Source: Synergistota bacterium (lineage in GTDB: Bacteria > Synergistota > Synergistia > Synergistales > Synergistaceae). Taken from it: 64,000 bases of DNA. Made by a program: the position numbers and the translations under genes. A model generated the notes under the pieces. That model was not told the DNA's origin. It searched no databases and saw only the letters and a program-made list of their open reading frames with translations. Positions 40,610-49,080 of this stretch are shown here, one piece after another. How positions within the stretch are numbered: position 1 is the first letter of the stretch; each line of letters starts with the position of its first letter. The DNA is taken from assembly GCA_023450745.1 (NCBI GenBank), contig JAEXGR010000044.1:59165-123164 (forward strand). The letters run 5' to 3'.

Positions 40610-41482
40610 ATGATAAAAACACCGCGGCGGCGCGGCGCGGTCTTCGCGCTGCGCATTTTTGCTTTTGTTTTTACGCTGGCCTTCGGCTGCCGCGGCGCGG
40701 ACGCGGCGCCCGCCGCCGCGATGAAGATAGCCGTCACCTCACCGTGGCTCTACGAGGTGGCCTCTTTTATCGGCGGCAGGCAGGTGCAGGTGCGCGCCCT
40801 CTCCTCGTGGAACGAGGCGGGGCACGCCGCCGTCACGGGACGTCCGCGGAGCGGCGAGCTTGTGATCGCCTTTGACCCGGCGGACGCCGCGCGTTTCAAA
40901 CTCGGCGCTCAGAATAAAAACCTCCGGCTGCTCTATCAAAAGATACCGATGAGCGAAGACAAACTGCGCGCCGCCTTTTTCGACCCCGCGATGCTGCCCT
41001 TTATCGCTCAGGAAATAATGAAGATCATGGCCGCCGCCGACCAGAAAAATTATTCCTACTATCAGCGGCGGCTTGCGGAGTTCCAGTCGCGCATCGACAG
41101 TACGATGGGCATCGGGCGTCATCTGCTCGCGGGAGTGAACATGCTTGACCTCACGGGCGCGGAGGGAACCTGGGTGCGTTCCGCGATATCCGGCGTCGTG
41201 CGGCCGCCCGAAGCCGTCTGGGCCGGCTGGCTCGCGGGAGACGCCGCCGCGCTGCGCGCGGCGCTTGACGAGGCCTCCCGGCGCGGCTGGCTGCTGCTGC
41301 TTGACCCGTGGACGCCGGAGGCGATACGCGCCGCCGCCACCGCCTACCCCTATCGCCTCACTTTGCCGGTGCCGCCGCGGGATACGGAGTTTTTCGTCTT
41401 TCTGCATGAGATATTTACGATCATCGCAAGCCGGACAAAGTCCGGCGCGCCGAAAGCCCCGCCGGCAAAGACGGGGAAGTAA
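40610..41482 (+). CDS. Exported TroA/ZnuA-like protein, degenerate metal site
   Basis: 290 residues with a signal peptide (about 1-32, basic start then FAFVFTLAFGCRGADA). The mature part resembles metal-binding lipoproteins of the TroA/ZnuA fold: MKIAVTSPWLYEVASFIGG, then DPAMLPFIAQEIMKIMAAADQ followed by YYQRRLAEFQSRID. Of the usual His ligands one may remain (NEAGHAAV near 70), while the HxxLDP His is replaced (FFDP). It may bind something other than zinc or manganese. No ABC permease is adjacent. It begins right at the pyrE stop, so it is probably co-transcribed with pyr genes or the lpt block after it. Confidence 0.6.
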   Translation: MIKTPRRRGAVFALRIFAFVFTLAFGCRGADAAPAAAMKIAVTSPWLYEVASFIGGRQVQVRALSSWNEAGHAAVTGRPRSGELVIAFDPADAARFKLGAQNKNLRLLYQKIPMSEDKLRAAFFDPAMLPFIAQEIMKIMAAADQKNYSYYQRRLAEFQSRIDSTMGIGRHLLAGVNMLDLTGAEGTWVRSAISGVVRPPEAVWAGWLAGDAAALRAALDEASRRGWLLLLDPWTPEAIRAAATAYPYRLTLPVPPRDTEFFVFLHEIFTIIASRTKSGAPKAPPAKTGK

Positions 41483-41617
41483 GATAATTTTTCGTCTCTA
41501 TTTACAGAAAATAATCAATACATATCATGATAAATAATGTAAAATAAAAGGGCTGTTGAATACGACAGGCTATATCTCGCGCTACACAGATATTTTAGCG
41601 GAAAAGAGGAACCCTCT

Positions 41618-42664
41618 GTGATAATAGAAAAAAAGTTGAAAAAGCTCTGCGCCCTGACGGCCTTCTGCCTGATCTGCGCCGCCGCTCCCGGCACGGCGGC
41701 CCCGGCGGAGACGGTCAAGCGTCAGAACACCCTTTCGGCCGACGACATCCAGTATAACGTTAACACCGGCGACGCCCGCGCCAAGGGGCGGGTTGTAATC
41801 ACGCGGGACGGAGCGGTCCTCAAGGGCGATGAAGCCGAAGGCAACACCGAAAAGGAGATCATGACGATCCGCGGCAGCGTAAACGGCGATTTCCCCGAAC
41901 AGCGGGCGACGCTTAAATCGGAAAGCGCGACGTGGACCGGCGATAAGAGCAAAAAGACGGACGGCACGATAGAGGCCTTTGGCAGCGTACTGCTGACGCG
42001 CGCGCCGAAGGACAGGCTCAACGCCGACTACGTCCTCTGGGAGATCGGCACTGAAAACTACCGTGCCCGGGGCAATGTCGACGGTATACTTAACGACCGG
42101 ATTCTCAAAGCCGCCGAGGCGACGCGGACGGGCGATAAATTCTGGGCGCGCGACGTGCGCCGCTACGAGGACCTTGTGCAGAAGTTCGTCCTGTCCTCAA
42201 AGACGATGGAGGGCCGCCTTGCTAAGGACGAGAAAAGCGGGCAGGACGCTCTTTCTGAGATGGTGGCTGATAAAAACGTGGTCTTTGATTATGTGGACAA
42301 AGATGGATTGAAGACGCGCGTCACCGGCGACAAAGCCGTATACTCCAAGGCGCGCGGGACGATCGTCGTCTCCGGCAACACGAAGGCGGTGCGCAGCGAC
42401 GGCAAGACCGTGACGGCCGACACGATGGTCGTGCATGAGGATACGCGCAACATAGAAGCCAAGGGAAACTCGAAGATCGTCTTCGTCGTCGAAGAGAAGG
42501 CGAAGAAGGAAGAGGACAAAAAAACCTCCGGCAGTGAAAAGAACCGCGCTCCCGCCAAGAAAACCTCCGAGCAGGAGAAGCCCGCCGCAGTCGATAAGAA
42601 GCCCGCGGCGGATAAGGGAAATGCCCCGCTCTCCGACGCGGAGAAAAATTGGGTGGAAGAATAA
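41618..42664 (+). CDS. lptA: LptA/OstA-like LPS transport protein
   Basis: 348 residues, with a signal peptide (about 1-27, cut near GTAA). OstA/LptA beta-jellyroll units are seen about 35-165 (LSADDIQYNVNTGDARAKGR) and about 225-295 (KAVYSKARGTIVVSGNTKA), so it is about twice the length of E. coli LptA (185). A Lys/Ala/Pro-rich tail of 60 residues follows. LptA bridges the periplasm carrying LPS from LptC to LptD. lptB follows with a one-base overlap. No lptC is recognised here. Confidence 0.82.
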   Translation: MIIEKKLKKLCALTAFCLICAAAPGTAAPAETVKRQNTLSADDIQYNVNTGDARAKGRVVITRDGAVLKGDEAEGNTEKEIMTIRGSVNGDFPEQRATLKSESATWTGDKSKKTDGTIEAFGSVLLTRAPKDRLNADYVLWEIGTENYRARGNVDGILNDRILKAAEATRTGDKFWARDVRRYEDLVQKFVLSSKTMEGRLAKDEKSGQDALSEMVADKNVVFDYVDKDGLKTRVTGDKAVYSKARGTIVVSGNTKAVRSDGKTVTADTMVVHEDTRNIEAKGNSKIVFVVEEKAKKEEDKKTSGSEKNRAPAKKTSEQEKPAAVDKKPAADKGNAPLSDAEKNWVEE

Positions 42665-43413
42665 TGGCTCGCCCGCTGATTGAAAAAGCGGCGACGGTGC
42701 TCCGCGCCGACAATTTGGTTAAATCCTTCGGCGGCCGCCGCGTCGTCAACGAGGTCAGCATCGAAATAAAAAAGGGCGAGATCATTGGACTGCTGGGCCC
42801 CAACGGCGCGGGCAAAAGCACGACCTTCTATATGATCGTCGGCCGCATCCTGCCCGACTCCGGCTGCGTCTGGCTCGGCGATCTGCAGCTTTCGGACGAA
42901 CCGATGTACCAGCGCGCGCGCGCCGGCATCGGCTATCTGCCGCAGGAGGCATCCGTCTTCCGGAACCTCACGGTGCGCCAGAACCTTGACCTCGTTCTGG
43001 AGGAATCCGGCGTGCCGCGCGACGTGCGCGGCGATAAGATAACCTATCTGCTCAAAGAATATGGTCTGAGCCATCTTGAGGACACCAAGGCCGTATCCCT
43101 TTCGGGCGGCGAACGCCGCCGCGTCGAAATCGCGCGCTGTCTCGCGCTGGAGCCGCTCTTCATCCTGCTTGACGAACCGTTCAGCGGTATCGACCCGATA
43201 GCGGTGGCCGACTTGCAGTCGATCATCCGCGACCTCAGAGAACGCGGTTACGGGATACTGCTGACCGACCACAACGTCCGCGAGACCCTCTCGATAACGG
43301 ATCGGGCCTATCTCATCTATGAGGGGAAGGTCTTCCTCGAAGGCAAGCCGGACTATATAACCGAGAATAAAGAGGCCCGTAAATTCTACCTTGGAGAAGA
43401 CTTCAGCTGGTGA
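42664..43413 (+). CDS. lptB: LPS export ABC transporter ATPase LptB
   Basis: 249 residues from ATG 42664, which shares a base with the lptA stop (TAATG). Walker A GPNGAGKSTTFYM near 45, signature LSGGERRR near 146, Walker B LLDEPFSGIDP near 168 and the LptB-type H-loop TDHNVRET. It powers extraction of LPS from the inner membrane with LptFG, whose genes are not in the window. The stop overlaps the murJ start (TGATG). Confidence 0.94.
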   Translation: MARPLIEKAATVLRADNLVKSFGGRRVVNEVSIEIKKGEIIGLLGPNGAGKSTTFYMIVGRILPDSGCVWLGDLQLSDEPMYQRARAGIGYLPQEASVFRNLTVRQNLDLVLEESGVPRDVRGDKITYLLKEYGLSHLEDTKAVSLSGGERRRVEIARCLALEPLFILLDEPFSGIDPIAVADLQSIIRDLRERGYGILLTDHNVRETLSITDRAYLIYEGKVFLEGKPDYITENKEARKFYLGEDFSW

Positions 43414-45050
43414 TGTCCGAAGCTCCGAAAGGCAGCGCCGCTCCCTCTTCGTGCGAAGCACGAAGTGAAGAAAATACCATAGGGAGCAAGCGTCCGGATG
43501 CGTTAACCGGCATGGTCTTCCACGCGATGCGCATGATGGCGGGGACTCTTGTGAGCCGCGTCCTCGGCCTCGTCCGCGAAATGCTCACCGCGGCGCTCTT
43601 CGGCGCGACGCGTCAGCTGGACGCCTTTTTCGTCGCCTACACCCTCGCGAACCTTTCCCGGCAGCTGCTGGCGGAGGGCGCGCTTTCCGCCTCCTTCGTT
43701 CCCGTCTTCTCCCGCACCCTCTCCGCCGACGGGCGGGACAGCGCGGGGAAGCTTGCGAACGAGGCTTTGACCGTACTTATCTTCGGGTGCAGCGCGGTCG
43801 TCGCCGTCGGCCTGATATTTGCCCCCGTCTTTGTCGATATAATGGCTCCCGGCTTTGTCTCGCATGAACGCGCGCTGGCGATCTCGCTCACGCGCATAAT
43901 GTTTCCTTTCCTCATGCTGGTTTCCGTCGGCGCGCTCGCGATGGGCGTGCTCAACAGTATGGGCAGCTTCTTTATCCCCGCCATCGCGCCGGCCGTCAGC
44001 AACCTTGTCTATATACTCTTCCTGCTATTGACCAAGAGCAGGCTCTCTGTATGGAACCTTGCGGTCGCGGTGCTGTTGGGCGGCGCTTTCCATATGCTGC
44101 TGCAAGTTTACTGGTGCGGCAGGATGAAGATGACGCTGCGTCCGGCGCTGCCCAGACGCGGCGATCCTCAGCTTCGCAGCATGATGGTGCTCTTTCTGCC
44201 ATACGCGGCGGGGCTGTCTTTGAATCAGCTTAACCCGGTGATCAGCAGAATGCTCGGCTCATACCTGGCCGCCGGCTCGATATCGGTGCTGACCTATGCC
44301 GACCGCGTGCTTCAGCTGCCGCTTGGCCTCTTTGTGATCGCCATCTCTCAAGCCGTACTGCCGATGCTTTCGCGCCAGGACCCGAACAGAACGGAAGATT
44401 TCCGTGACTTTGTCCGCGACGCGATGCGCTTCAACCTCTTTGTCATTCTTCCCGTCGCGGCCGGCCTCTGCATCGTTTCAAGCGAGGTCGTCCACATACT
44501 TTTCTATCGGGGCGCCTTCTCCGCCTGGGCCTGGCACGCCACCGCGACGGCGCTTTCGCTCTACGCGCTGGGATTGCCGGGGATGGCGAGCAGCACCGTG
44601 ATCATGCGCGCGATCTACGCGCGCCGCATGCCGCGCGCCGCCGTGATGATCACGGGCGTCACCGTGGCGGTAAACCTCTGCGCGAGCGTAGCGCTGATGC
44701 GCCTCTTCGCCTACGCCGGACTCGCGGCGGCCTCCGCCTCCGCCTTCACCGCCGCAAGCGTTTTCGCCGCCTGGATGCTGTCGCGCAACATCGGCGAAAG
44801 GCTTGGCATATTTGAGGTAAAGTGGCTCTGGAAGGTAGCGCTGCCGCTTTTGCTGATGAGCGCGTCGCTGCTGGCCTTCAAGCATATTCTGCCCTATCCC
44901 GCGGCGGCGGGGCTGATGTCCCGGGTGCTGTGGCTTGCCGGCACGATCGCCGGCGCGGGGCTGATTTACGCGGCCTCCACGATGGCGCTGCGCTGTCCTG
45001 AGTGGCGGTGGATAAAAGACGCCGCCAAGGGCCGGGGCAAAGCGCGGTAG
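43413..45050 (+). CDS. murJ: Lipid II flippase MurJ
   Basis: 545 residues, 14 predicted membrane helices, MATE-like MOP superfamily. Family segments: SRVLGLVREMLTAALFGAT near 50, LNQLNPVISRMLGSYL near 270. It flips the peptidoglycan precursor lipid II across the inner membrane. The first 35 residues are hydrophilic and variable. It is coupled to lptB, so outer-membrane and wall assembly genes are expressed together. Confidence 0.93.
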   Translation: MSEAPKGSAAPSSCEARSEENTIGSKRPDALTGMVFHAMRMMAGTLVSRVLGLVREMLTAALFGATRQLDAFFVAYTLANLSRQLLAEGALSASFVPVFSRTLSADGRDSAGKLANEALTVLIFGCSAVVAVGLIFAPVFVDIMAPGFVSHERALAISLTRIMFPFLMLVSVGALAMGVLNSMGSFFIPAIAPAVSNLVYILFLLLTKSRLSVWNLAVAVLLGGAFHMLLQVYWCGRMKMTLRPALPRRGDPQLRSMMVLFLPYAAGLSLNQLNPVISRMLGSYLAAGSISVLTYADRVLQLPLGLFVIAISQAVLPMLSRQDPNRTEDFRDFVRDAMRFNLFVILPVAAGLCIVSSEVVHILFYRGAFSAWAWHATATALSLYALGLPGMASSTVIMRAIYARRMPRAAVMITGVTVAVNLCASVALMRLFAYAGLAAASASAFTAASVFAAWMLSRNIGERLGIFEVKWLWKVALPLLLMSASLLAFKHILPYPAAAGLMSRVLWLAGTIAGAGLIYAASTMALRCPEWRWIKDAAKGRGKAR

Positions 45051-45230
45051 CTTCGCCGTAAAAACGGGCCGCCGTTTCCGGCGATACCCTTGCGCCGCTT
45101 TTTCGTTCGCTCTGTTTAAAAGGGCGGACAGGTTTATCGGGCGGCCGGTATTATGCTATGATATTCAGCTGTAGGGAGGCGGGCGCGACGCCGGTCTCCC
45201 GAGGCGAAAACATTTTTGAAGGAGAAGATA

Positions 45231-45779
45231 ATGAAAAAATCACTTGCGGCGGCGATCGCCATTATCGCGCTTATAATCCTGGCGGCTCAGGCGGCCTTTG
45301 CCGCCCCCGCCAATAAAACTCCCGAGGTCTCGGAGCTCCTCGACTCGCGCCAGACAGACGTATGGGTCGAGGGCGAGCGCCTCGGCGACATGGTGCTCGG
45401 CGCGCGCGGCGCGATGCAGATAATCTACGTCGACGAGCAGCTTTCGCGCGCGATCACCGACGACAGCCGGCTCCAGCTTTGGGTCTATGAGATGGCGCAG
45501 TATTACGGAACGGACGCCACGCGCAAAAAGAAGCTCTTCATCGCCCACATCGACGTCTACAAGCCGTGGGATTTTGACTATACGCAGGTATTCGTCGGCG
45601 ATTACCATTTGCAGAAGGACGACATCCTCTCGTCGAGCATGACGAACCCCTTCGGCCCCCAGCCCTCGAAGAGCGACGGCTATTTCGCTTTCGCAGTGCC
45701 CGCTTCGGGGGTTACGGCGGGAAAAGAGATCAAGATAGGCTACGGAGATGATTCTGAGACATGGAAAGTACCGAAATAA
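45231..45779 (+). CDS. Exported protein of unknown function
   Basis: 182 residues from ATG 45231 (AAGGAGA 8 nt upstream; TTG 45216 rejected). Signal peptide of about 24 residues ending AFAAP. The mature part is mostly polar and looks beta-rich (RLQLWVYEMAQYYG, KLFIAHIDVYKPWDFDYTQVF, GDYHLQKDDIL). I do not recognise the family. It probably acts in the periplasm. Preceded by a possible promoter (TATGAT near 45157) and a GGGAG/CTCCC hairpin. The next gene starts within its last 19 bases. Confidence 0.7.
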   Translation: MKKSLAAAIAIIALIILAAQAAFAAPANKTPEVSELLDSRQTDVWVEGERLGDMVLGARGAMQIIYVDEQLSRAITDDSRLQLWVYEMAQYYGTDATRKKKLFIAHIDVYKPWDFDYTQVFVGDYHLQKDDILSSSMTNPFGPQPSKSDGYFAFAVPASGVTAGKEIKIGYGDDSETWKVPK

Positions 45780-45958
45780 AACCGCGGCACGTATATAAAT
45801 GCGCCGAATGCGGGCTTGTTTTTGAGACGGAAGACTTCGCCGAAAAATGTCCGCGCTGCCGCTGCCGCATGCTCATCCACCGGCAGGGCGAGCCGCGCCG
45901 CGCGAAAGGCTGCAACTGCGGCGGCAGCTGCGCCGGCTGCGGAGGCTGTTCTCACTGA
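45761..45958 (+). CDS. Small Cys-rich zinc-ribbon protein
   Basis: 65 residues. An N-terminal zinc ribbon or rubredoxin-like knuckle pair (YKCAECGLVF and KCPRCRCRM) and a C-terminal Cys/Gly cluster (GCNCGGSCAGCGGCSH). Ten or so cysteines suggest bound zinc or an Fe-S cluster. It overlaps the preceding gene by 19 bases and its TGA overlaps the tsaD ATG, so it is embedded in an operon. Function unknown; rubrerythrin-type electron transfer or metal sensing are possible but not shown. Confidence 0.65.
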   Translation: MESTEIKPRHVYKCAECGLVFETEDFAEKCPRCRCRMLIHRQGEPRRAKGCNCGGSCAGCGGCSH

Positions 45959-46989
45959 TGGCGGGCGCGGAGAAAAAATTTCTGACCCTTGGCATCGAGT
46001 CAAGCTGCGACGATACCGCGCTGGCCGTCCTCGAAGGGGAACACAACCTGCTTGCCGAGGCCATTTCGAGCCAGATAGATTCGCACAGCGTCTATGGCGG
46101 CGTGGTGCCGGAGCTTGCCTCCCGTATGCACCAGGAGGCGATTCTGCCGCTGTTGGCGAGCGTGCTTGCCAAGGCGGGAATCGCGGAACCGGCGAAAGAG
46201 CTGAGCCTCATCGCCGTGACCGCGGGGCCGGGCCTCATGGGTTCGCTGCTGGTCGGCGTGATGACGGCGAAGGCGCTCTCGCAGGGATGGGGCGTGCCGC
46301 TGCTTGGCGTCAATCACCTTGAAGGCCATATCTTCGCGAACGCCGCCGCCTCGGCGACGCTCCAGCCGCCCTTCATTTCGCTGATCGTCTCCGGCGGGCA
46401 TACCGAAGTTGTGCTCGTGCGCGCCTTCGGCGATTATGAACTGCTCGGCTCGACGCGCGACGACGCGGCGGGCGAGGCTTACGACAAAGTCTCCAAGGTG
46501 CTCGGCCTCGGATATCCCGGGGGTCCGATAATAGACAGGCTCGCCGCCGCGGGAGACCCGCGCGCCTTCACTCTGCCTTTGCCGCTGGCCGCCACGAAGG
46601 AAATTGAATTCAGCTTCAGCGGCCTCAAGACCGCCGCGATGACGCTCATCGGCAAAGAGACGGCGCTGGGCGAGGAATTTCCGCTTGCCGACCTCTGCGC
46701 CTCCTTTCAGAGGGCCGTCGTCGACAGCCTGCTTATAAAAATAAAGCTCGCGGTGCGCCGCACCGGCGTGAAGCGTCTCACCGTATCGGGAGGCGTCGCC
46801 GCCAATTCGGGGCTGCGCGCCGCGCTGGAAGAATATTCGCGGGCGAAGGGCGTGGAGCTTTTTCTGCCTCCGCGCGGCATGTGCACCGACAACGCGGTGA
46901 TGATCGCCGCCGCCGGCTACAACTCCTACATGCGCGGAAACCGCTCGGACCTGCGCCTGTCGCCGAACCCGTCGTGGAGCATCTGGTAA
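45958..46989 (+). CDS. tsaD: tRNA N6-adenosine threonylcarbamoyltransferase TsaD
   Basis: 343 residues from ATG 45958; an upstream ATG at 45847 lies inside the Cys-rich gene and is rejected. ASKHA fold: GIESSCDDTALAVLEG near 12, metal-binding VNHLEGHIFAN near 118, SGGHTEVV near 141, and C-terminal RGMCTDNAVMIAAAGY. With TsaB, C and E it makes the t6A37 base of ANN-reading tRNAs. tsaB and tsaE are not in the window. Confidence 0.96.
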   Translation: MAGAEKKFLTLGIESSCDDTALAVLEGEHNLLAEAISSQIDSHSVYGGVVPELASRMHQEAILPLLASVLAKAGIAEPAKELSLIAVTAGPGLMGSLLVGVMTAKALSQGWGVPLLGVNHLEGHIFANAAASATLQPPFISLIVSGGHTEVVLVRAFGDYELLGSTRDDAAGEAYDKVSKVLGLGYPGGPIIDRLAAAGDPRAFTLPLPLAATKEIEFSFSGLKTAAMTLIGKETALGEEFPLADLCASFQRAVVDSLLIKIKLAVRRTGVKRLTVSGGVAANSGLRAALEEYSRAKGVELFLPPRGMCTDNAVMIAAAGYNSYMRGNRSDLRLSPNPSWSIW

Positions 46990-46998
46990 AAAATATGA

Positions 46999-47062
46999 TA
47001 CCCGATAGGTTATAAAAACAGTTTGAATGAGTATTTTACACCTCATCGGGTAGAATTTTTAA
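46999..47062 (+). terminator. Possible terminator after tsaD
   Basis: TACCCGATAGGT (46999-47010) pairs with ACCTCATCGGGTA (47040-47052) over 12 bp with one bulge and a 29-nt loop, followed by GAATTTTT. The long loop weakens the case. The hipA remnant ends inside it. Confidence 0.4.
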
Positions 47063-47446
47063 CCTTGCCGCGCGGGCGGCAAGCAGCTCACGATACTGAT
47101 AGCGCGCCTCCTCCGGCAGGAAGCTCCGCTCTACGAGGTCGAGCATTGCGGGAAGCCGTTTTGCGAATCGGGCCGCCGCCCTTTTGTAGTACTTTTCGTT
47201 CAGCCCTGCCGACTAGGCAAACTTAAGGAAATCTGCCTCCTTAAAATTGCTTTTTTGGGCGTTCATCGGCATGGCAAACTCCTCCGGGGCGTCCTTTGCA
47301 GCGGGAGCGTGACGCTTATAGGGGCGGCTCCCCCCGATGCCAGGCAGCCGCGGTAATAGACGAAGCTGTAGCCGCTGTCGCTCTCCGTGATCTCGCCGGC
47401 GGCACGCCCGAAAAATTTCACGACGCAGCTGCGCAGGGGCTCACTT
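47036..47446 (-). pseudogene. Wrecked hipA (kinase toxin) remnant
   Basis: Directly downstream of the hipB gene on the minus strand. The first piece reads VVKFFGRAAGEITES...FVYYRG...PISVTLPLQ, the N-terminal domain of HipA kinases. A frameshift follows near 47270-47290, and the next piece (EEFAMPMNAQKSNFKEADFLKFA, TAG, then SAGLNEKYYKRAAARFAKRL...) matches the C-terminal end of HipA. The central ATP-binding kinase region of about 250 residues is missing, and an in-frame TAG interrupts the end piece (about 47212). It cannot make an active toxin. Confidence 0.7.
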
Positions 47447-47665
47447 ATCGCCGCGCTCCATCGGTACGGGGGCCAGTTTTAGCCCGAAGAGGAAGAGCAG
47501 GCCGTTTGCCTTGTCCATACGCAGCGTCTCCTTGCCGGCCTTCAGCTCGCGAATGAAGCGCAGTCCGACGCCGGTCCGCGCCGCCGCCTCCATTTGTGTC
47601 AGATGCAATTTCTTCCGGTTCTCCTTCACAGCCAGAGCCAGGTTGTTCTTGTTCAAATAAATCAT
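47441..47665 (-). CDS. hipB: HipB-like antitoxin / HTH regulator
   Basis: 74 residues with an HTH_3 domain (KENRKKLHLTQMEAAARTGV then LRFIRELKAGKETLRMDKA), the short HipB type that in HipBA modules represses its operon and holds the HipA kinase. Its partner here is a pseudogene. A palindrome CCCTATAGGG (47666-47675) sits directly before the start codon and could be its operator. Divergent from rex; what it regulates today is unknown. Confidence 0.8.
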   Translation of the reverse strand: MIYLNKNNLALAVKENRKKLHLTQMEAAARTGVGLRFIRELKAGKETLRMDKANGLLFLFGLKLAPVPMERGDK

Positions 47666-47757
47666 CCCTATAGGGTATAAAATCGACGTGTTCTGCGGAG
47701 CATATACCGGCGGCCAAGCCGGTGAAGGTTAAAACCGATTTCATCATAAAATAGGGG

Positions 47758-47797
47758 TTGCAAATTTTTATTATCGATATATAATTATCGATAATAA
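47758..47797 (+). promoter_or_regulatory. rex promoter with palindromic operator around the -10 box
   Basis: -35 TTGCAA (47758-47763), 16-bp spacer, -10 TATAAT (47780-47785). The -10 is flanked exactly by perfect 12-bp inverted arms TTATTATCGATA (47768-47779) and TATCGATAATAA (47786-47797). Each arm carries TATCGATA, itself a palindrome. A bound repressor would block RNA polymerase. Rex autoregulation is the first candidate, though the known Rex consensus is TTGTGA-like. Confidence 0.75.
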
Positions 47798-47825
47798 ATG
47801 ACGGGGTCACATGGAGGGTAAACTG

Positions 47826-48482
47826 GTGCCGAACACAAAACCTTTAAGCATATCAAGACAATCTCTGCAGCGAATGCCGCTCTACCTGGAACATCTGAAA
47901 AAGCTGCGCGCCGATGGCAGCAGCCATGTGTCGGCGGCCTTCCTCGCGGGAGAACTGGGGCTCCATCCCGTACAGGTGCGAAAGGACCTTGCCGCCGTCT
48001 CCAAGGTCGACGGCAACCCGCGCATCGGTTTCACGCTCGAGGGGCTTATTGACGACATGGAAGAATTTCTTGGCTGCAAAAACGCGCATGAGGCGGTCGT
48101 CGCCGGCGTGGGTAATCTCGGGCGCGCCCTTCTCTCCTATAAAAATTTTGACCGCTACGGCCTTTCGATCATTGCCGGCTTTGACAGCGATCCCGAGGTA
48201 ATCGGGAGCACCGTCCACGGTAAAGAGATCTTCGACGTCGCGCGGCTCACGGAGCTCTGCGGGCGCTTCGCGGTCCATATCGGCATCATCACGGCCCCCG
48301 CGCCGTGCGCCCAGAGTATCTGCGACGCGATGGTACGCGGCGGCATCAAGGCGGTATGGAACTTCGCGCCCGCGCACCTGAACGTTCCCGGCGACGTGAT
48401 AATAACCAACGAAAACCTCGCCGCCTCATTTGCGGCGCTCTCGGGCAGGCTGCGTCAGCGGCAGGAGAGCGCCGGACTTTAA
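47826..48482 (+). CDS. rex: Redox-sensing transcriptional repressor Rex
   Basis: 218 residues from GTG 47826, 7 nt after GGAGGG; ATG 47811 (in frame) overlaps that site. Winged helix (about 10-75, RQSLQRMPLYLEHLKKL, LGLHPVQVRKDLAAV) and a Rossmann NADH-binding domain with VAGVGNLGRALLSY near 92 and the C-terminal WNFAPAHLNVP motif. Rex senses NADH/NAD+ and represses fermentation and hydrogenase genes; the hydrogenase operon follows on the same strand after 115 bases with no clear terminator. Confidence 0.95.
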   Translation: MPNTKPLSISRQSLQRMPLYLEHLKKLRADGSSHVSAAFLAGELGLHPVQVRKDLAAVSKVDGNPRIGFTLEGLIDDMEEFLGCKNAHEAVVAGVGNLGRALLSYKNFDRYGLSIIAGFDSDPEVIGSTVHGKEIFDVARLTELCGRFAVHIGIITAPAPCAQSICDAMVRGGIKAVWNFAPAHLNVPGDVIITNENLAASFAALSGRLRQRQESAGL

Positions 48483-48597
48483 CCGGAAAGCATAAAAAGG
48501 AAAAAACAACGGCCCGTCGGTCGCGCGGCTACGCGCGGTGCGGATGGCGCTTTGTTTAAAAACGGCAACATAAATAAAAAAGAAGAGGGATGTTATC

Positions 48598-49080
48598 GTG
48601 TCAGAAAAATTTGATTACGCACTCATCGACAAGATACTTGAGGCGCATGACTCCTCGAGTACGGCCGTCATTGCGATATTGCAGGATATTCAGGAGCATT
48701 ACCGCTATCTGCCCCGCGAGATTTTCCCCTACCTCTCGAAAAAGCTGGGAGTTCCCCAGGCGCGCATCTACAGCGTGGCCACCTTTTACGAGAATTTTTC
48801 CCTCAATCCGAAGGGAAAATTCGTGATCAAAGTCTGCGACGGCACGGCCTGTCACGTGCGCAAATCGATCCCGATCCTGGAGCAGCTTCGCTCGGAGCTC
48901 GGTCTTTCCGACAAAAAGGTGACGACCGACGACCTGGGCTTCACGGTGGAGACGGTCTCCTGCCTCGGCGCCTGCGGCCTCGCGCCGGTGCTCACCGTCA
49001 ACGACAAGGTATATCCCGCGATGACGCCCGACAAAGCTTCGGCGCTCGTCGCCGCGCTTAAGGAGGGGCTTATAAGATGA
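48598..49080 (+). CDS. NuoE-like [2Fe-2S] subunit of NAD-linked hydrogenase
   Basis: 160 residues from GTG 48598 (GAGGGA upstream). Helical N-terminus, then a thioredoxin-like [2Fe-2S] domain with four Cys: CDGTAC near 81-86 and CLGAC near 122-126. Homologous to complex I NuoE and to HydC/HndA of electron-bifurcating [FeFe]-hydrogenases. First gene of the hydrogenase operon; overlaps the NuoF-like gene by 4 bases. Confidence 0.92.
   Translation: MSEKFDYALIDKILEAHDSSSTAVIAILQDIQEHYRYLPREIFPYLSKKLGVPQARIYSVATFYENFSLNPKGKFVIKVCDGTACHVRKSIPILEQLRSELGLSDKKVTTDDLGFTVETVSCLGACGLAPVLTVNDKVYPAMTPDKASALVAALKEGLIR

Noticed and set aside
43410..43415. GTG at 43410 as murJ start
   Set aside because: ATG 43413 directly follows in frame and forms the usual TGATG overlap with lptB.
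47296..47556. 86-codon plus-strand frame opposite hipB/hipA
   Set aside because: It is antisense to the recognisable HipB and HipA remnants, with poor composition.
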